The notes: a model not told the origin generated them from the letters alone. DNA of 64,000 nucleotides from Methanomassiliicoccus sp. (GCA_033485155.1 JAWQJJ010000004.1:172318-236317), one strand, 5' to 3'. Counted from the stretch's first letter, positions 53,791 through 62,350 are shown. Numbers and translations are program-made.

Positions 53791-53891
53791 GCCAACCTCG
53801 CCAGGCGGTAGAACGCGTCCACCTCTGGCAACTGCTGCCCTATTGTGGGGAGACTATTCTCTCCACAGGTGCAGTACTTCTTCTTTTTCAT
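53787..53891 (-). CDS. Small Cys-containing protein (34 aa) coupled to the surface protein
   Basis: ATG 53891 is preceded by GGAGG at good spacing, the best Shine-Dalgarno in this region. The peptide MKKKKYCTCGENSLP...VDAFYRLARLA has four lysines, a CxC and a helical C-terminus. Its stop overlaps the surface-protein start (ATGA), so translation is coupled. It may be a leader peptide or a small partner protein. Confidence 0.6.
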   Translation of the reverse strand: MKKKKYCTCGENSLPTIGQQLPEVDAFYRLARLA

Positions 53892-53943
53892 ACTTTTCCT
53901 CCAATGTTGGGTTTGAACTCCCCCCCACCCGTAGGCGCAATTT

Positions 53944-54055
53944 GGGGGACGTTGCACCGGCCGGGAACTCGCGCTCCGCGGCAGGCGACCGGACCTTTGC
54001 CCGGTCTTCGGATGCAAGGTTTCCTCAAAGTGAGGTATCCTTACGCCCGCACCCC
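53944..54055 (-). ncRNA. Structured 5' leader, candidate cis-regulatory RNA
   Basis: On the minus strand, between a TATA box (54071-54076) and the 34-residue ORF, several helices nest. Outer GGGG/CCCC (54052-54055 with 53944-53947). AAGG/CCTT (54042-54039 with 54019-54016) encloses CCTCA/TGAGG. TTGCA-TCC/GG-TGCAA (54017-54010 with 53958-53952) encloses a 6-bp GACCGG/CCGGTC hairpin (54006-53987). The multibranch layout and a leader of about 155 bases in a genome of mostly short leaders suggest a riboswitch or protein-binding RNA. It matches no class I recognise. Confidence 0.5.
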
Positions 54056-54070
54056 TGTTGGGTTATTGAC

Positions 54071-54076
54071 TATAAA
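54071..54076 (-). promoter_or_regulatory. TATA box of the structured leader
   Basis: TTTATA in AATTAATTTATAGTC on the minus strand. Transcription is expected about 25 bases downstream, near 54048, close to the outer helix of the leader. Confidence 0.5.
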
Positions 54077-54149
54077 TTAATTATGTTCCCGTGATTGCGA
54101 ATCTAAGTAGATAATAGTAAAAACGTCCGTTTTTCGAGGTTTTTAGGCT

Positions 54150-55184
54150 TCATTCGTTTACGATCCTTTCAGCCGCCTCACGATACTCTCTGGCGAATCT
54201 ATCCAGGGAATAACGTTCGCCCACCACTCTGCGGGGGTGTAGGTCGGATGCCAGCACCCGGTCGATGGCCTCCATGTACAGGTCGGCATCATACTTAAGG
54301 ACAACCTCCCCAGCCCGGGGGTCGTCCAGATCTTCCATCAGGCCGGTGCACGACGCCACCAGCGGCACGTCGCAGGCCATCGCCTCCAGCGGGGCGTATC
54401 CGAAGGACTCGTAGCGGGAGGGGAACAGCATGAGGTCGGCGGCCGAGTAGTGGATGGGCATGAGCTCGTTAGCCACGTTCCGCTTGGTAATGAAGTTCTT
54501 ACCCTGCACCTCGCCGGAGGTCACGCACAGTATCTTGAGGTCGTCCCGGCGGGCAGCGATCTCGCGCACCAGCTCGAAGCCCTTGGTATGGTCCGCCCGG
54601 CCGACGAAGATGGCGAGCGGGCCCTCATGGTCGATCCCCAGCCGCTCCCGGCACTCCATGCGATCGTAGGGGCGGAACTTCTCCAGGTCCACCCCGTTCT
54701 CGATGACCGTGGAGTGGATGTGGTAGTACTCGTCCAGCTCCCGGCGGACCTTGGCGCTGACGGCTATGTTCTCCTTCCGTCTGGCCGCGACCTTCTCGAA
54801 CACCGGGATCATGTACCTCGACGGGAGGTATCCAGGCGTGCTCTGCAAGGTGCCCTCCGACAGGCCGATGGAGGTGTAGTGGAAAACGTTCATCATGGGG
54901 ATTTCGGGCCGGCGGACGGAGAGCCACCACCCGGCGGTGGAGTTGCAGATGACCAGGTCGAAGTCCTTGATCTTCATCTCCCGGTGGAAATGCTGGCTCA
55001 TGGAAAAGCCCATCCTGGGCTGCTGCAGGTTGAGCCGTTCCAATATGGGAAGGCCGCTGTGCTTGAAGTCCCGGTAGGTGAAGACTTCCAGCTCCGGGAA
55101 GGCTTTCCTCAGGTACTCGGAATACAATTCGGTCCCGCCCTTGACCTGATCAAAGCTGTAGAACGAGAGCAGTGCAACCTTCAT
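54150..55184 (-). CDS. GT4-family glycosyltransferase
   Basis: A GT-B enzyme of about 344 residues. MKVALLSFYSFDQVKGGTELYSEYL starts the acceptor domain; the donor domain has AIFVGRADHTKGFELVREIA and SRYESFGYAPLEAMACDVPLVAS (EX7E). The frame opens at 55244, but ATG 55184 matches the family start and avoids overlap with the divergent PIG-L gene. It follows no operon partner directly on this strand; the AT-rich gap to the next gene holds the leader promoter. Confidence 0.9.
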   Translation of the reverse strand: MKVALLSFYSFDQVKGGTELYSEYLRKAFPELEVFTYRDFKHSGLPILERLNLQQPRMGFSMSQHFHREMKIKDFDLVICNSTAGWWLSVRRPEIPMMNVFHYTSIGLSEGTLQSTPGYLPSRYMIPVFEKVAARRKENIAVSAKVRRELDEYYHIHSTVIENGVDLEKFRPYDRMECRERLGIDHEGPLAIFVGRADHTKGFELVREIAARRDDLKILCVTSGEVQGKNFITKRNVANELMPIHYSAADLMLFPSRYESFGYAPLEAMACDVPLVASCTGLMEDLDDPRAGEVVLKYDADLYMEAIDRVLASDLHPRRVVGERYSLDRFAREYREAAERIVNE

Positions 55185-55232
55185 CTGTCGTGTCGTGAAC
55201 ATTAATCTAGTTATCATTACATAATATTCCTC

Positions 55233-55973
55233 GTGGCAATCCAAGCAGCGAGGCTAGAACTCAAGTTCATCGCCGAGAAGATGAGGAACCGTTTTACCGT
55301 CCCCGACCGGTTGGAGGGAACGGCGTGGAGCCCCAAAGTAATGGACCTTCCCCCAGGGGAGCGGTTCCTGGTCCTGTCCCCCCATCCAGACGATGACGCG
55401 GTGGGCTGCGGCGGAACGATCATCAAACTGCTGGACGCCGGCAAGGCGGTCCGGGTGGTGTACTTCTCTATGCAGGAGGGCAACTTCACTCCCGAGGACA
55501 GGAGGAAGGAGATCGACGCCGCCCTGGCTCATCTGAGAGTGAAGGACGTACGGAGAAGGGAATCGGCCGTCTTCCCATCTCCCAAGGAAGCGGCGGCCAC
55601 CATCGACGAGGAGATATCCGCCTTTAAGCCGGACGCGGTGTTCATGCCCTCCCCGTTCGAGAACCATAACGAGCACATCCGCACCTTCGAGTCCTTCCTC
55701 CGGGCGGTGGAGGGGCGCGGGGACGGGCCGGATGCCATCATGTATGAAGTATGGGGGGCGCTGATGCCAAACCTCCTCGTCCCCGTCACCGGGGTGTGGG
55801 AGCGGAAGAGCACGGCGATCAGGGACCACGGGACCCAGGTGCGGGAGATCGACTACACTCGGTCGAGCCAGGGTTTGAACGGATACCGCGCCGCGAGCAT
55901 GGCTATCGACGGCTACGCCGAAGCGTTCCTGTACCTGCCGTCGTCGAGCCTGCTGCGCACCTTCTACCGTTAG
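55233..55973 (+). CDS. PIG-L family deacetylase
   Basis: A 246-residue LmbE/PIG-L zinc deacetylase. The metal motif is LSPHPDDDAVGCGG (PHPDD), with FMPSPFENHNEHIRTF giving the second His set and a Glu/Asp-rich helix. These enzymes remove acetyl groups from N-acetyl sugars such as GlcNAc-linked lipids. The start is GTG 55233. It is divergent from a GT4 and converges on the second FemAB-like acyltransferase, a pairing suited to deacetylation followed by re-acylation of an amino sugar (inference). Confidence 0.92.
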   Translation: MAIQAARLELKFIAEKMRNRFTVPDRLEGTAWSPKVMDLPPGERFLVLSPHPDDDAVGCGGTIIKLLDAGKAVRVVYFSMQEGNFTPEDRRKEIDAALAHLRVKDVRRRESAVFPSPKEAAATIDEEISAFKPDAVFMPSPFENHNEHIRTFESFLRAVEGRGDGPDAIMYEVWGALMPNLLVPVTGVWERKSTAIRDHGTQVREIDYTRSSQGLNGYRAASMAIDGYAEAFLYLPSSSLLRTFYR

Positions 55974-57010
55974 TTCAGCGGCTCCTCGCGGACCACGCAC
56001 CGGGCGGACCGCCACAGCCCCTTGTTCAAGGCACGGAAGTGGTAGAGCACCCGGTCCACGGCGTTGAAGCGGTACTTGTACTGCTCCGTCCCCCGCAGGA
56101 GGTCCACCTCGGTCATGTGCTTTGCGCAGCACTCCTCGATGATCTTCGAGAGCAGGACCGATCCCGGCGAGGTCTTGGAATGCTCGGGATCGAAGCCCGA
56201 CAGATAATACATGTACCGGTGGTCGGTGTCGAACCCCATGGTGATGGCGATCGGCTCATCGTGATGCTCGATGGTGTGGAAGACGATCTCTCTCCTCTTG
56301 GCCAGCTCGGTCGCAGCCAGCTCGATGAACTCCACCATATTCGGCATCATCAGCACGCTGGCGATGTCCCATCGGGCCTCGCTGAGCTTCCGGAGGTAAT
56401 GCACGCCCTCGGCCACCTCCTTGGGAGTACGCAAGGTCCGGAAGATCGCCCCGGACTCCTCCAGCTTGCGACGGTTCCGGCCGAGGTTGTAGCGCATGTT
56501 CTTGGACAGCGCGCTCAAGTACGTCTCATAGTCGCCATTAAGAAGAATGTGCGGGGACAGCGCCTGGATGTATTCGGCATGAGGGTAGCACTCCCGGACG
56601 ACGACCTCGGTGGCCTCCCCGGCGGTCATCTCCCTCAGCTCGATGACATCCCAGTCGTCCTTCTGCTTCACATAGTCCCAGATCGCACGGTGCACGTCCA
56701 GGCGCCCGTCCCGGGCAATGATGGCCAGCCTGTCGGACGGTCCGGAGCCGACGAACTCCATCTTCCGCCAGCACGATAGCCTCCCCCTCTGGGTGACCAT
56801 GAATGGAGCGAAACCGACGGATCGGCCGCCCTCGATGGCGTGGAGCACCATGAGCTCCCTCTTCTCTCCGAAGGTGCTCCACCAGGACAACAGCCAGGGA
56901 AGCCCGAGGAAAATGGGATCCCCCCCGCTGCTCGCAAGGACCTCTTCCCACTCCTCGGCAAGGCGGGAAAGTCTGTCGACTGTCCGGATCTCTTCGATCT
57001 CGACACCCAT
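55970..57010 (-). CDS. FemAB/CelD-like GNAT acyltransferase
   Basis: A 346-residue double-GNAT protein related to 37436-38551. N-terminal FLGLPWLLSWWSTFGEKRE and VGFAPFMVTQRG parallel the first paralogue; the C-terminal half shows YMYYLSGFDPEHSKTSPGSVLLSKII and GTEQYKYRFNAV. It should transfer an acyl or aminoacyl group to a surface sugar or peptide. Its stop overlaps the PIG-L gene by 4 bases. It ends the glycan locus. Confidence 0.82.
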   Translation of the reverse strand: MGVEIEEIRTVDRLSRLAEEWEEVLASSGGDPIFLGLPWLLSWWSTFGEKRELMVLHAIEGGRSVGFAPFMVTQRGRLSCWRKMEFVGSGPSDRLAIIARDGRLDVHRAIWDYVKQKDDWDVIELREMTAGEATEVVVRECYPHAEYIQALSPHILLNGDYETYLSALSKNMRYNLGRNRRKLEESGAIFRTLRTPKEVAEGVHYLRKLSEARWDIASVLMMPNMVEFIELAATELAKRREIVFHTIEHHDEPIAITMGFDTDHRYMYYLSGFDPEHSKTSPGSVLLSKIIEECCAKHMTEVDLLRGTEQYKYRFNAVDRVLYHFRALNKGLWRSARCVVREEPLN

Positions 57011-57095
57011 GTGGATTTAACGATTGGATAAACATGATATAACTCTATCCGTTTGAAAATCGACCTAGATACATCCTCAGCGACAGAAAAAGCGC

Positions 57096-57128
57096 GCCCG
57101 CCCGCGTTTATGTCCTCGCGCGGCGGGC
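57096..57128. repeat. GC-rich inverted repeat upstream of purC
   Basis: GCCCGCC (57096-57102) and GGCGGGC (57122-57128) form a perfect stem with inner CGCG/CGCG pairing around TTTATGTCC. It lies in the 256-base gap before purC, which holds no gene. It may be a terminator-like or regulatory RNA structure. Confidence 0.35.
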
Positions 57129-57266
57129 TGCAGGCCGCCGACATGGCCGTTGGGGCCTTGTACGCATCCTCGTGAAAGACGACGAATAATCGCTGACAGG
57201 TATGCCGCCGGACCAAAAGTGATAAGTCATCCCTTCCTGTTACTTTGGGGCGAGAGTGAGACCAGA

Positions 57267-58172
57267 ATGAAATTGGTCAGAACCGGTAAGGTCAAGCAAG
57301 TATACGAGGTCGACGACAATACGCTGGAGTTCCTCTTCACCGATAACATCTCCGTGTTCGATAAGATCATCCCTTCCCAGGTACCCTTCAAGGGCGAGAC
57401 GCTCTGTCGTTCCGCGGCGTTCTGGTTCCAGGTCTGCCGTAAGGCCGGGATCAAGACGCACTTCACTGAGCTGGTGCCGCCCAATCGGATGCGGGTCAAG
57501 CGGGTGAACGTCATCACCGATTACTCGATGATCGACACCTCGACCACCAACTACCTCATCCCTCTGGAGGTAATCTCCAGGCGGTACGTGGCCGGATCCC
57601 TTTATGATCGCATACGGAACCACGAGATCAACGTTCGCGATCTTGGGTTCTCCCAGGACCACGAGGTCAAGTACGGGGAGAAGCTCCCCCGGCCGTTCTA
57701 CGAGACCACCACCAAGCTGGAAAAGGTCGACCGGCTGCTGACCAGGGAGGAGGCGCTCAAGATCTCCGGCCTGACCAGCTCGGAGCTGGACAACATCTTC
57801 GAGGTCGTGGAGAGGATCGATGACATCATAGAGTCGGAGGTCGAGGAGCGCATGCTCATACATGTCGATGGAAAGAAGGAGTTCGCCTTCGACGAGCACC
57901 GCCGTCTGATGCTCATCGACACCTTCGGCACCGCGGACGAGGACCGCTGGTGGGACGTTGACGCCTACGAATCGGGCAAGTTCGTCGAGCTGTCCAAGGA
58001 AGCGGTGCGGCAGTACTACCGCTCCACCGGATACTTCGACCAGCTGACCGAGGCTAGGAAGAACGGTGCCCCGGAGCCTGCCATTCCCTCTCTGCCGCAG
58101 GCCGAGATAAAGAAGGTCAGCGACCTGTACATCGAGATGTTCGAGCGGCTGACCGGGGAAAGCTTCCGGTAG
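57267..58172 (+). CDS. purC: Phosphoribosylaminoimidazole-succinocarboxamide synthase
   Basis: SAICAR synthase of 301 residues, the eighth step of purine synthesis: ATP-dependent joining of aspartate to CAIR. MKLVRTGKVKQVYEVDDNTLEFLFTD is the family start; FDKIIPSQVPFKGETL binds substrate, and EVISRRYVAGSLYDR is the conserved ExxxRxxxxGS region. ATG 57267 is chosen over the frame opening at 57150 because it matches the family N-terminus exactly. Single gene, with a hairpin terminator after it. Confidence 0.96.
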   Translation: MKLVRTGKVKQVYEVDDNTLEFLFTDNISVFDKIIPSQVPFKGETLCRSAAFWFQVCRKAGIKTHFTELVPPNRMRVKRVNVITDYSMIDTSTTNYLIPLEVISRRYVAGSLYDRIRNHEINVRDLGFSQDHEVKYGEKLPRPFYETTTKLEKVDRLLTREEALKISGLTSSELDNIFEVVERIDDIIESEVEERMLIHVDGKKEFAFDEHRRLMLIDTFGTADEDRWWDVDAYESGKFVELSKEAVRQYYRSTGYFDQLTEARKNGAPEPAIPSLPQAEIKKVSDLYIEMFERLTGESFR

Positions 58173-58181
58173 AAAACCCAG

Positions 58182-58207
58182 CGGGTCGGTCCCGCCTTCT
58201 CCTTTTT
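58182..58207 (+). terminator. Hairpin plus T-run terminator of purC
   Basis: GCGGG-TCGGT-CCCGC stem-loop followed by TTCTCCTTTTT, a few bases after the AAAACCC that follows the stop. Confidence 0.65.
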
Positions 58208-58271
58208 ACTTATCCATCGCCCTCAGTGTAACTGCGTTCGAAAAAAAAGGGCGTGGCCCCCGTGACCGAGG

Positions 58272-58697
58272 TCACTCTATGATGACGGCCACCAGTCGCT
58301 GGCCCTCGGGGCACTTGAGCTCCTTGTCGATCTTGGCCACTCGGAACCTCATGTTCTTCTCCAGCCCCTTGGGATGGCAGATGTGGTAGTTGGCGCAGCC
58401 CAGGGTCTTACATCGGATCTCGTCGAAGGTGACCGTGGATCCCTCGAGAGCGTACTTATGCGGCACCACGCATTTCTGCGGGATCTTGACGACCTCGACC
58501 ACTCGAACCCCCTCCTCGTGGATACGGCACTCGTGATGCACGGTGCGCACCGACTTGATGCGGTACAGGCCTCCTGGGTCGAGGTTGAAGCATACTCCCT
58601 TGAGCTTGCAGTCCCTGCACTCGGTCAGTGGCCCCCTGTAAACGAACTCCTCGCCCTCCTTGGCCAGGTGCTCTCCAATCAGTGTGATGACTACCAT
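58272..58697 (-). CDS. UPF0179 family protein
   Basis: A 141-residue archaeal UPF0179 protein. It has nine cysteines in the family pattern, including CRDCKLKGVC, HHECRIH and CKTLGCANYHIC, which suggests metal or Fe-S binding. The function of the family is unknown. It lies 14 bases downstream of glycerol-1-phosphate dehydrogenase on the same strand and is probably cotranscribed. Confidence 0.93.
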   Translation of the reverse strand: MVVITLIGEHLAKEGEEFVYRGPLTECRDCKLKGVCFNLDPGGLYRIKSVRTVHHECRIHEEGVRVVEVVKIPQKCVVPHKYALEGSTVTFDEIRCKTLGCANYHICHPKGLEKNMRFRVAKIDKELKCPEGQRLVAVIIE

Positions 58698-58711
58698 CTA
58701 TCCAGCCTCCT

Positions 58712-59776
58712 TCAGATAACCTTCGTGAGCATGGCCAGGCGTTCGGCCGCCTCGTAGGTGAGGCCGACGTGGCCGAGTATTGTGAAACGGTCGCGCACCT
58801 TGTGGGCGTTGACCAGGGCCTCGATGACTTGCTCGGGGGTGATGCCCAGCTCCTTGGCCGAGGTCGGTGCGCCGATCTTGGCCAGCGCGTCCCGCACCCT
58901 CATCCAGTCCCCGCCATGCAGGTACATCATCATGATCGTCCCCACCCCGCACTGCTCCCCATGCAGAGCCTTGCCCGGGGCGATCATGTCCAGGGCGTGG
59001 GAGAACATGTGCTCCGAACCACTGGTCGGTCGGGAAGAGCCGGCCACGGACATCGAGACCCCGGAAATGATGATCGGCCTGATGGCCACCCAGACACTCT
59101 CCTCCAGGTTGGGCTTGATCAGGTCGGCGTTGTCGATGATCGTCTCTGCGGTATACAGCGCGAGAGCGAACGCGGACCGGGAGAACTCCTCACCCCTGAG
59201 CCTCTTGGCATATTCCCAGTCCTTGACTGCGGTGATGTTTGATATGACGTCGGCGCAGCCTGCCGCCAGCAGGCGGTAGGGGGCCTGCACGATGATCGAG
59301 GTGTCAGCGATGACTCCCAGCGGGACGCGGGCGTCCAGGGAGAGGGGCCCCGTCTCGTTCTTTATGGAGGCCCTCCCCGAGGCGATGCCGTCGTGCGACG
59401 CTGACGTCGGTATGGAAATGAACTCCAGTCCTAGGTTATAGGCGGCCATTTTGGCCAGGTCTATCTTGCTGCCTCCTCCCACTCCGAGAAGGAAGTTGGC
59501 CTTGGCATCTCGGGCGATCTGCTCGACCTTGGACAGGTTGTCCTGGGTGGCCTCGCCCACCGTCGCGGTCTGGACCTCGAAGCCCCCGTCCCTGAGGGTA
59601 GACTCCACGATCCCGGCGGCGACGTCCCTGGTCTTGGCACCGGTGACGATCAGGGCGGTCCCCGATAGTCCGAACTCCGTGCAGACGTTCGGAACTCTGT
59701 TCAGTACACCGTGGCCGAGCAATACGTTCCTTGGGAAAAGGATCGAGCGGGCCTTGGTGAAATCGCCCTCATCCAT
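58712..59776 (-). CDS. egsA: NAD(P)-dependent glycerol-1-phosphate dehydrogenase
   Basis: Reduces dihydroxyacetone phosphate to sn-glycerol-1-phosphate, the backbone of archaeal ether lipids. The 354 residues include the nucleotide-binding GVGGGSKIDLAK, IPTSASHDGIASGRASI, and zinc ligands in TSGSEHMFSHALD and LHGEQCGVGTI. Length and motifs match EgsA/AraM. The frame is complete and starts MDEGDFTKARSILFPRNV. With the mevalonate operon at 12 kb, the window carries both halves of early archaeal lipid synthesis. Confidence 0.96.
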   Translation of the reverse strand: MDEGDFTKARSILFPRNVLLGHGVLNRVPNVCTEFGLSGTALIVTGAKTRDVAAGIVESTLRDGGFEVQTATVGEATQDNLSKVEQIARDAKANFLLGVGGGSKIDLAKMAAYNLGLEFISIPTSASHDGIASGRASIKNETGPLSLDARVPLGVIADTSIIVQAPYRLLAAGCADVISNITAVKDWEYAKRLRGEEFSRSAFALALYTAETIIDNADLIKPNLEESVWVAIRPIIISGVSMSVAGSSRPTSGSEHMFSHALDMIAPGKALHGEQCGVGTIMMMYLHGGDWMRVRDALAKIGAPTSAKELGITPEQVIEALVNAHKVRDRFTILGHVGLTYEAAERLAMLTKVI

Positions 59777-59912
59777 CGGACCACCCTAACCATAGCCGCA
59801 TATTAGTACCTTCTTTCATGTGTAATCGCGACCCGCTCTAGGTCGAAGGTCTGGATGCCCCTCCGGGACATGTCATAGAAGCGGGTGGTCTCGGTCCGCA
59901 TGATGAAGAGAA

Positions 59913-59997
59913 AAAGAACCCGGGAGAGTTGTTCAGGCGGAACACGGTTAAACTTACAGGAGGAGAAATTATTGAGGGTTCCTCTCCCGAGTTCTTT
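59913..59997. repeat. 16-bp near-perfect inverted repeat with 53-nt spacer
   Basis: AAAGAACCCGGGAGAG (59913-59928) and its complement CTCTCCCGAGTTCTTT (59982-59997) differ at one position. The 398-base gap 59777-60174 has no gene; it otherwise holds AT-rich TATA-like elements near 60014-60030 and 60143-60152. The repeat may fold into a long hairpin RNA or be a small mobile-element relic. Confidence 0.45.
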
Positions 59998-60174
59998 GAC
60001 CCCCGTACATTGAAATATTATTTAAAACTATTGTCTGAATGAAGTATATCGGCCGTTGGTATGATCGCTATAGCATGCGCGTGGAACAGCAGTCTGGAAC
60101 GATCGGGCCGCCTTTACTACGCATGATAACGGCATCAGCCCCCTTTTAATAGCCAAGGACGATATAATCGGTCA

Positions 60175-62322
60175 ATGCTTGAGGAGCAGGGTAGTTGGGC
60201 ATCCCAGGAGGAGGAATGGTCCCGCAATGGTTCCTCTCTCAGCCTGGCTCATGTTCTGAATTCCCTGCCCCTGCCTCTGATCGTCCTCGACACCTCCGGT
60301 CGGGTCACCCACGTCGGTGAGAGGGCCAAGGTGGTAATGGGCCGGGGTTCCAAGGAGATACTCGGTCTGCCCTTCGAGGAGCTTCTGCTCAAGGGCGGCT
60401 CGCCCTCGCAGCGGGAAACTTTCACCGAAGCGTTGAAGAAAGGCCTGGCCGGAGAGCCGGCACGGGTCTCTCTCACATTCTCCACCCCGCTGGGCACGCC
60501 GGAGTACCGATGCACCCTCGTTCCCACGACCGATGCCCAGGGTACGGTTGATGGCGCGGTGGTGCTTCTTCGCGAGGAGCGGTCGAAGGACCAGGCGTCC
60601 AAGGACGGCAGGTCCATCGATTCCATCAGGGTCCTGGCCAAGACCTCCTCGGACCTCCTGGAGAACGCCGACCTCAAGGAGATCATCGAGGCCGAGACCG
60701 CGAGGCTGGTCACCTCCCTGGGGCTGGATTTCGCCATCTTCCGCATCCTGACCCCGGACGAGAAGCCCCTGATGCTGTGCCACGGCATTGACTATAAGGA
60801 GGCGAGGGAGGTGCTGGAGACCCCCCTCATCGACGGCACCCAGATGTATATCAGCGTATGCAAGGGTCGGGAGCTCGTCCTCGAGGACCTTCCAGAGATC
60901 ATGGAGTCCCTGCGCACCGTACCCAAGGCCCGGTCGATGGCATGCATTACCATTCACTGGACCAACAAGGCCTACGGCTGCGCGGTGTTCGGCACCCGCC
61001 GGCCCGGGGTATCGGTCAAAGCCCACTACCCGATCCTCAAGGTGTACTGCAACCAGGTGGGCATATCGCTGCGCAACGCCGCCCTGCGGCACGAGCTGGT
61101 CCACCGCAACGACGAGCTTCGCGGCCTGTACGAGACGACCCAGGCGATGTCCTCCATGCTTGAGCTGGACGAACTGCTCCACATCATCCTGCAGACTGCC
61201 CGGGACCTGGTGGCGGCTGACAATGGTTTCATATTCATGCTCGACCCCCACACCGGGAAGTTAAGGTCGCTGTCCAAGATCACCGAGGCCAATCTTTCCC
61301 AGGAGATCGAGCTGGATGTGGGCGAGGGGATCACCGGCCATGTCGTCAAGACGGGAAAGGGCCTGCTGGTGGAGAGGGCAGACCTGGACCCCCGGGCGGT
61401 GACCGTGCCAGGCACCCCGGATGAGGACCCCAGCTCCATCATTTGTGTCCCTCTTCGCTTCTCCGACGACCTGTTGGGCGCCATGACCCTGGAGAAGAGG
61501 CCGGGGGTGCCATTCACGCCCAAGGAGTACGAGCTCATCGAGCTCTTCTCGCTGCAGGCGTCCATGGCCATTCACCGTGCGTCACAGTACGATAAGATTC
61601 GCAGCGCCGCGGCTAACACTCAGATGTACAACGTGCTTCTCACCCACGATGTCGCCAACTTCAATGTCCCCATCCACGGCTTCCTCGAGATCCTGCTCAA
61701 GGACCCCAAGCTGGACGACAGGCAGCGGCGGTACGTGCGCTCCGCCCTGGTGCAGTCGGACAATATCTCGGAGCTTATCAGCGACATACGAGAGCTGTCC
61801 CGCCTGCGGTCCAAGGGAGCCGAGGCCCCCCTGGAGCGGGTGGATATCATACCGGTGATCATGGAGGCTAAGGAGGATATCTTCTCCAACGCAGTCTACG
61901 AGGACATCGAGACCCGCTACACCAGCTCCGTCGAGAGCGCTGTCACCATAGCCGATGCCTTCCTCAAGGATCTGTTCTACAACCTGCTGTCCAACGCCTG
62001 CAAGTACGGGCGCGGCGCTCCGGTGGAGATCGAGATCTGCGAGGAGAAGAAGGACGACCGGACCTGGTGGAAAATCCAGATCAAGGATGGCGGGAAGGGG
62101 ATCCCCGATGAAAGGAAGGCCGGGCTCTTCAAGCGCTACGACAAGCTGGACACCGCCCACGGCTCGGACGGCCACGGCCTCGGGCTGTCGGTGGTCGGGG
62201 CACTATGCGAGCGCTATGGGGGGTATGTATGGGCTGAGGATAGGGTGATCGGCGACCCCAGCCGGGGGTCGGTATTCGTCGTCCTCCTACCCAAGGCGAC
62301 CGAGAGCGGAAGGGGGGTTTGA
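60175..62322 (+). CDS. PAS/GAF sensor histidine kinase
   Basis: A 715-residue cytoplasmic kinase with no membrane helix. Domains: PAS (residues about 20-125, PLIVLDTSGRVTHVG), a GAF domain at about 145-310, another GAF at about 330-475 (LVAADNGFIFMLD...EGITGHVVKTGKGLLV), and a dimerisation helix with phosphoacceptor His491 (LLTHDVANFN). The ATPase has N box NLLSNACKYG, G1 KDGGKGIPDE and G2 GSDGHGLGLSVV. It senses a soluble ligand or redox state. The response regulator gene follows after 28 bases. A TTTTAATA box about 27 bases upstream supports a leaderless start at 60175. Confidence 0.92.
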   Translation: MLEEQGSWASQEEEWSRNGSSLSLAHVLNSLPLPLIVLDTSGRVTHVGERAKVVMGRGSKEILGLPFEELLLKGGSPSQRETFTEALKKGLAGEPARVSLTFSTPLGTPEYRCTLVPTTDAQGTVDGAVVLLREERSKDQASKDGRSIDSIRVLAKTSSDLLENADLKEIIEAETARLVTSLGLDFAIFRILTPDEKPLMLCHGIDYKEAREVLETPLIDGTQMYISVCKGRELVLEDLPEIMESLRTVPKARSMACITIHWTNKAYGCAVFGTRRPGVSVKAHYPILKVYCNQVGISLRNAALRHELVHRNDELRGLYETTQAMSSMLELDELLHIILQTARDLVAADNGFIFMLDPHTGKLRSLSKITEANLSQEIELDVGEGITGHVVKTGKGLLVERADLDPRAVTVPGTPDEDPSSIICVPLRFSDDLLGAMTLEKRPGVPFTPKEYELIELFSLQASMAIHRASQYDKIRSAAANTQMYNVLLTHDVANFNVPIHGFLEILLKDPKLDDRQRRYVRSALVQSDNISELISDIRELSRLRSKGAEAPLERVDIIPVIMEAKEDIFSNAVYEDIETRYTSSVESAVTIADAFLKDLFYNLLSNACKYGRGAPVEIEICEEKKDDRTWWKIQIKDGGKGIPDERKAGLFKRYDKLDTAHGSDGHGLGLSVVGALCERYGGYVWAEDRVIGDPSRGSVFVVLLPKATESGRGV

Positions 62323-62350
62323 GACGGTCGCCGGAAAACCTCTCATCCGG

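Noticed and set aside
59922..59988. Possible tRNA: 7-bp GGGAGAG/CTCTCCC acceptor-like stem
   Set aside because: The enclosed 53 bases lack a T-arm with the TTC-A/G motif and any 5-bp anticodon stem with a 7-base loop; it was also checked as a tRNA-Pyl candidate and does not fit.
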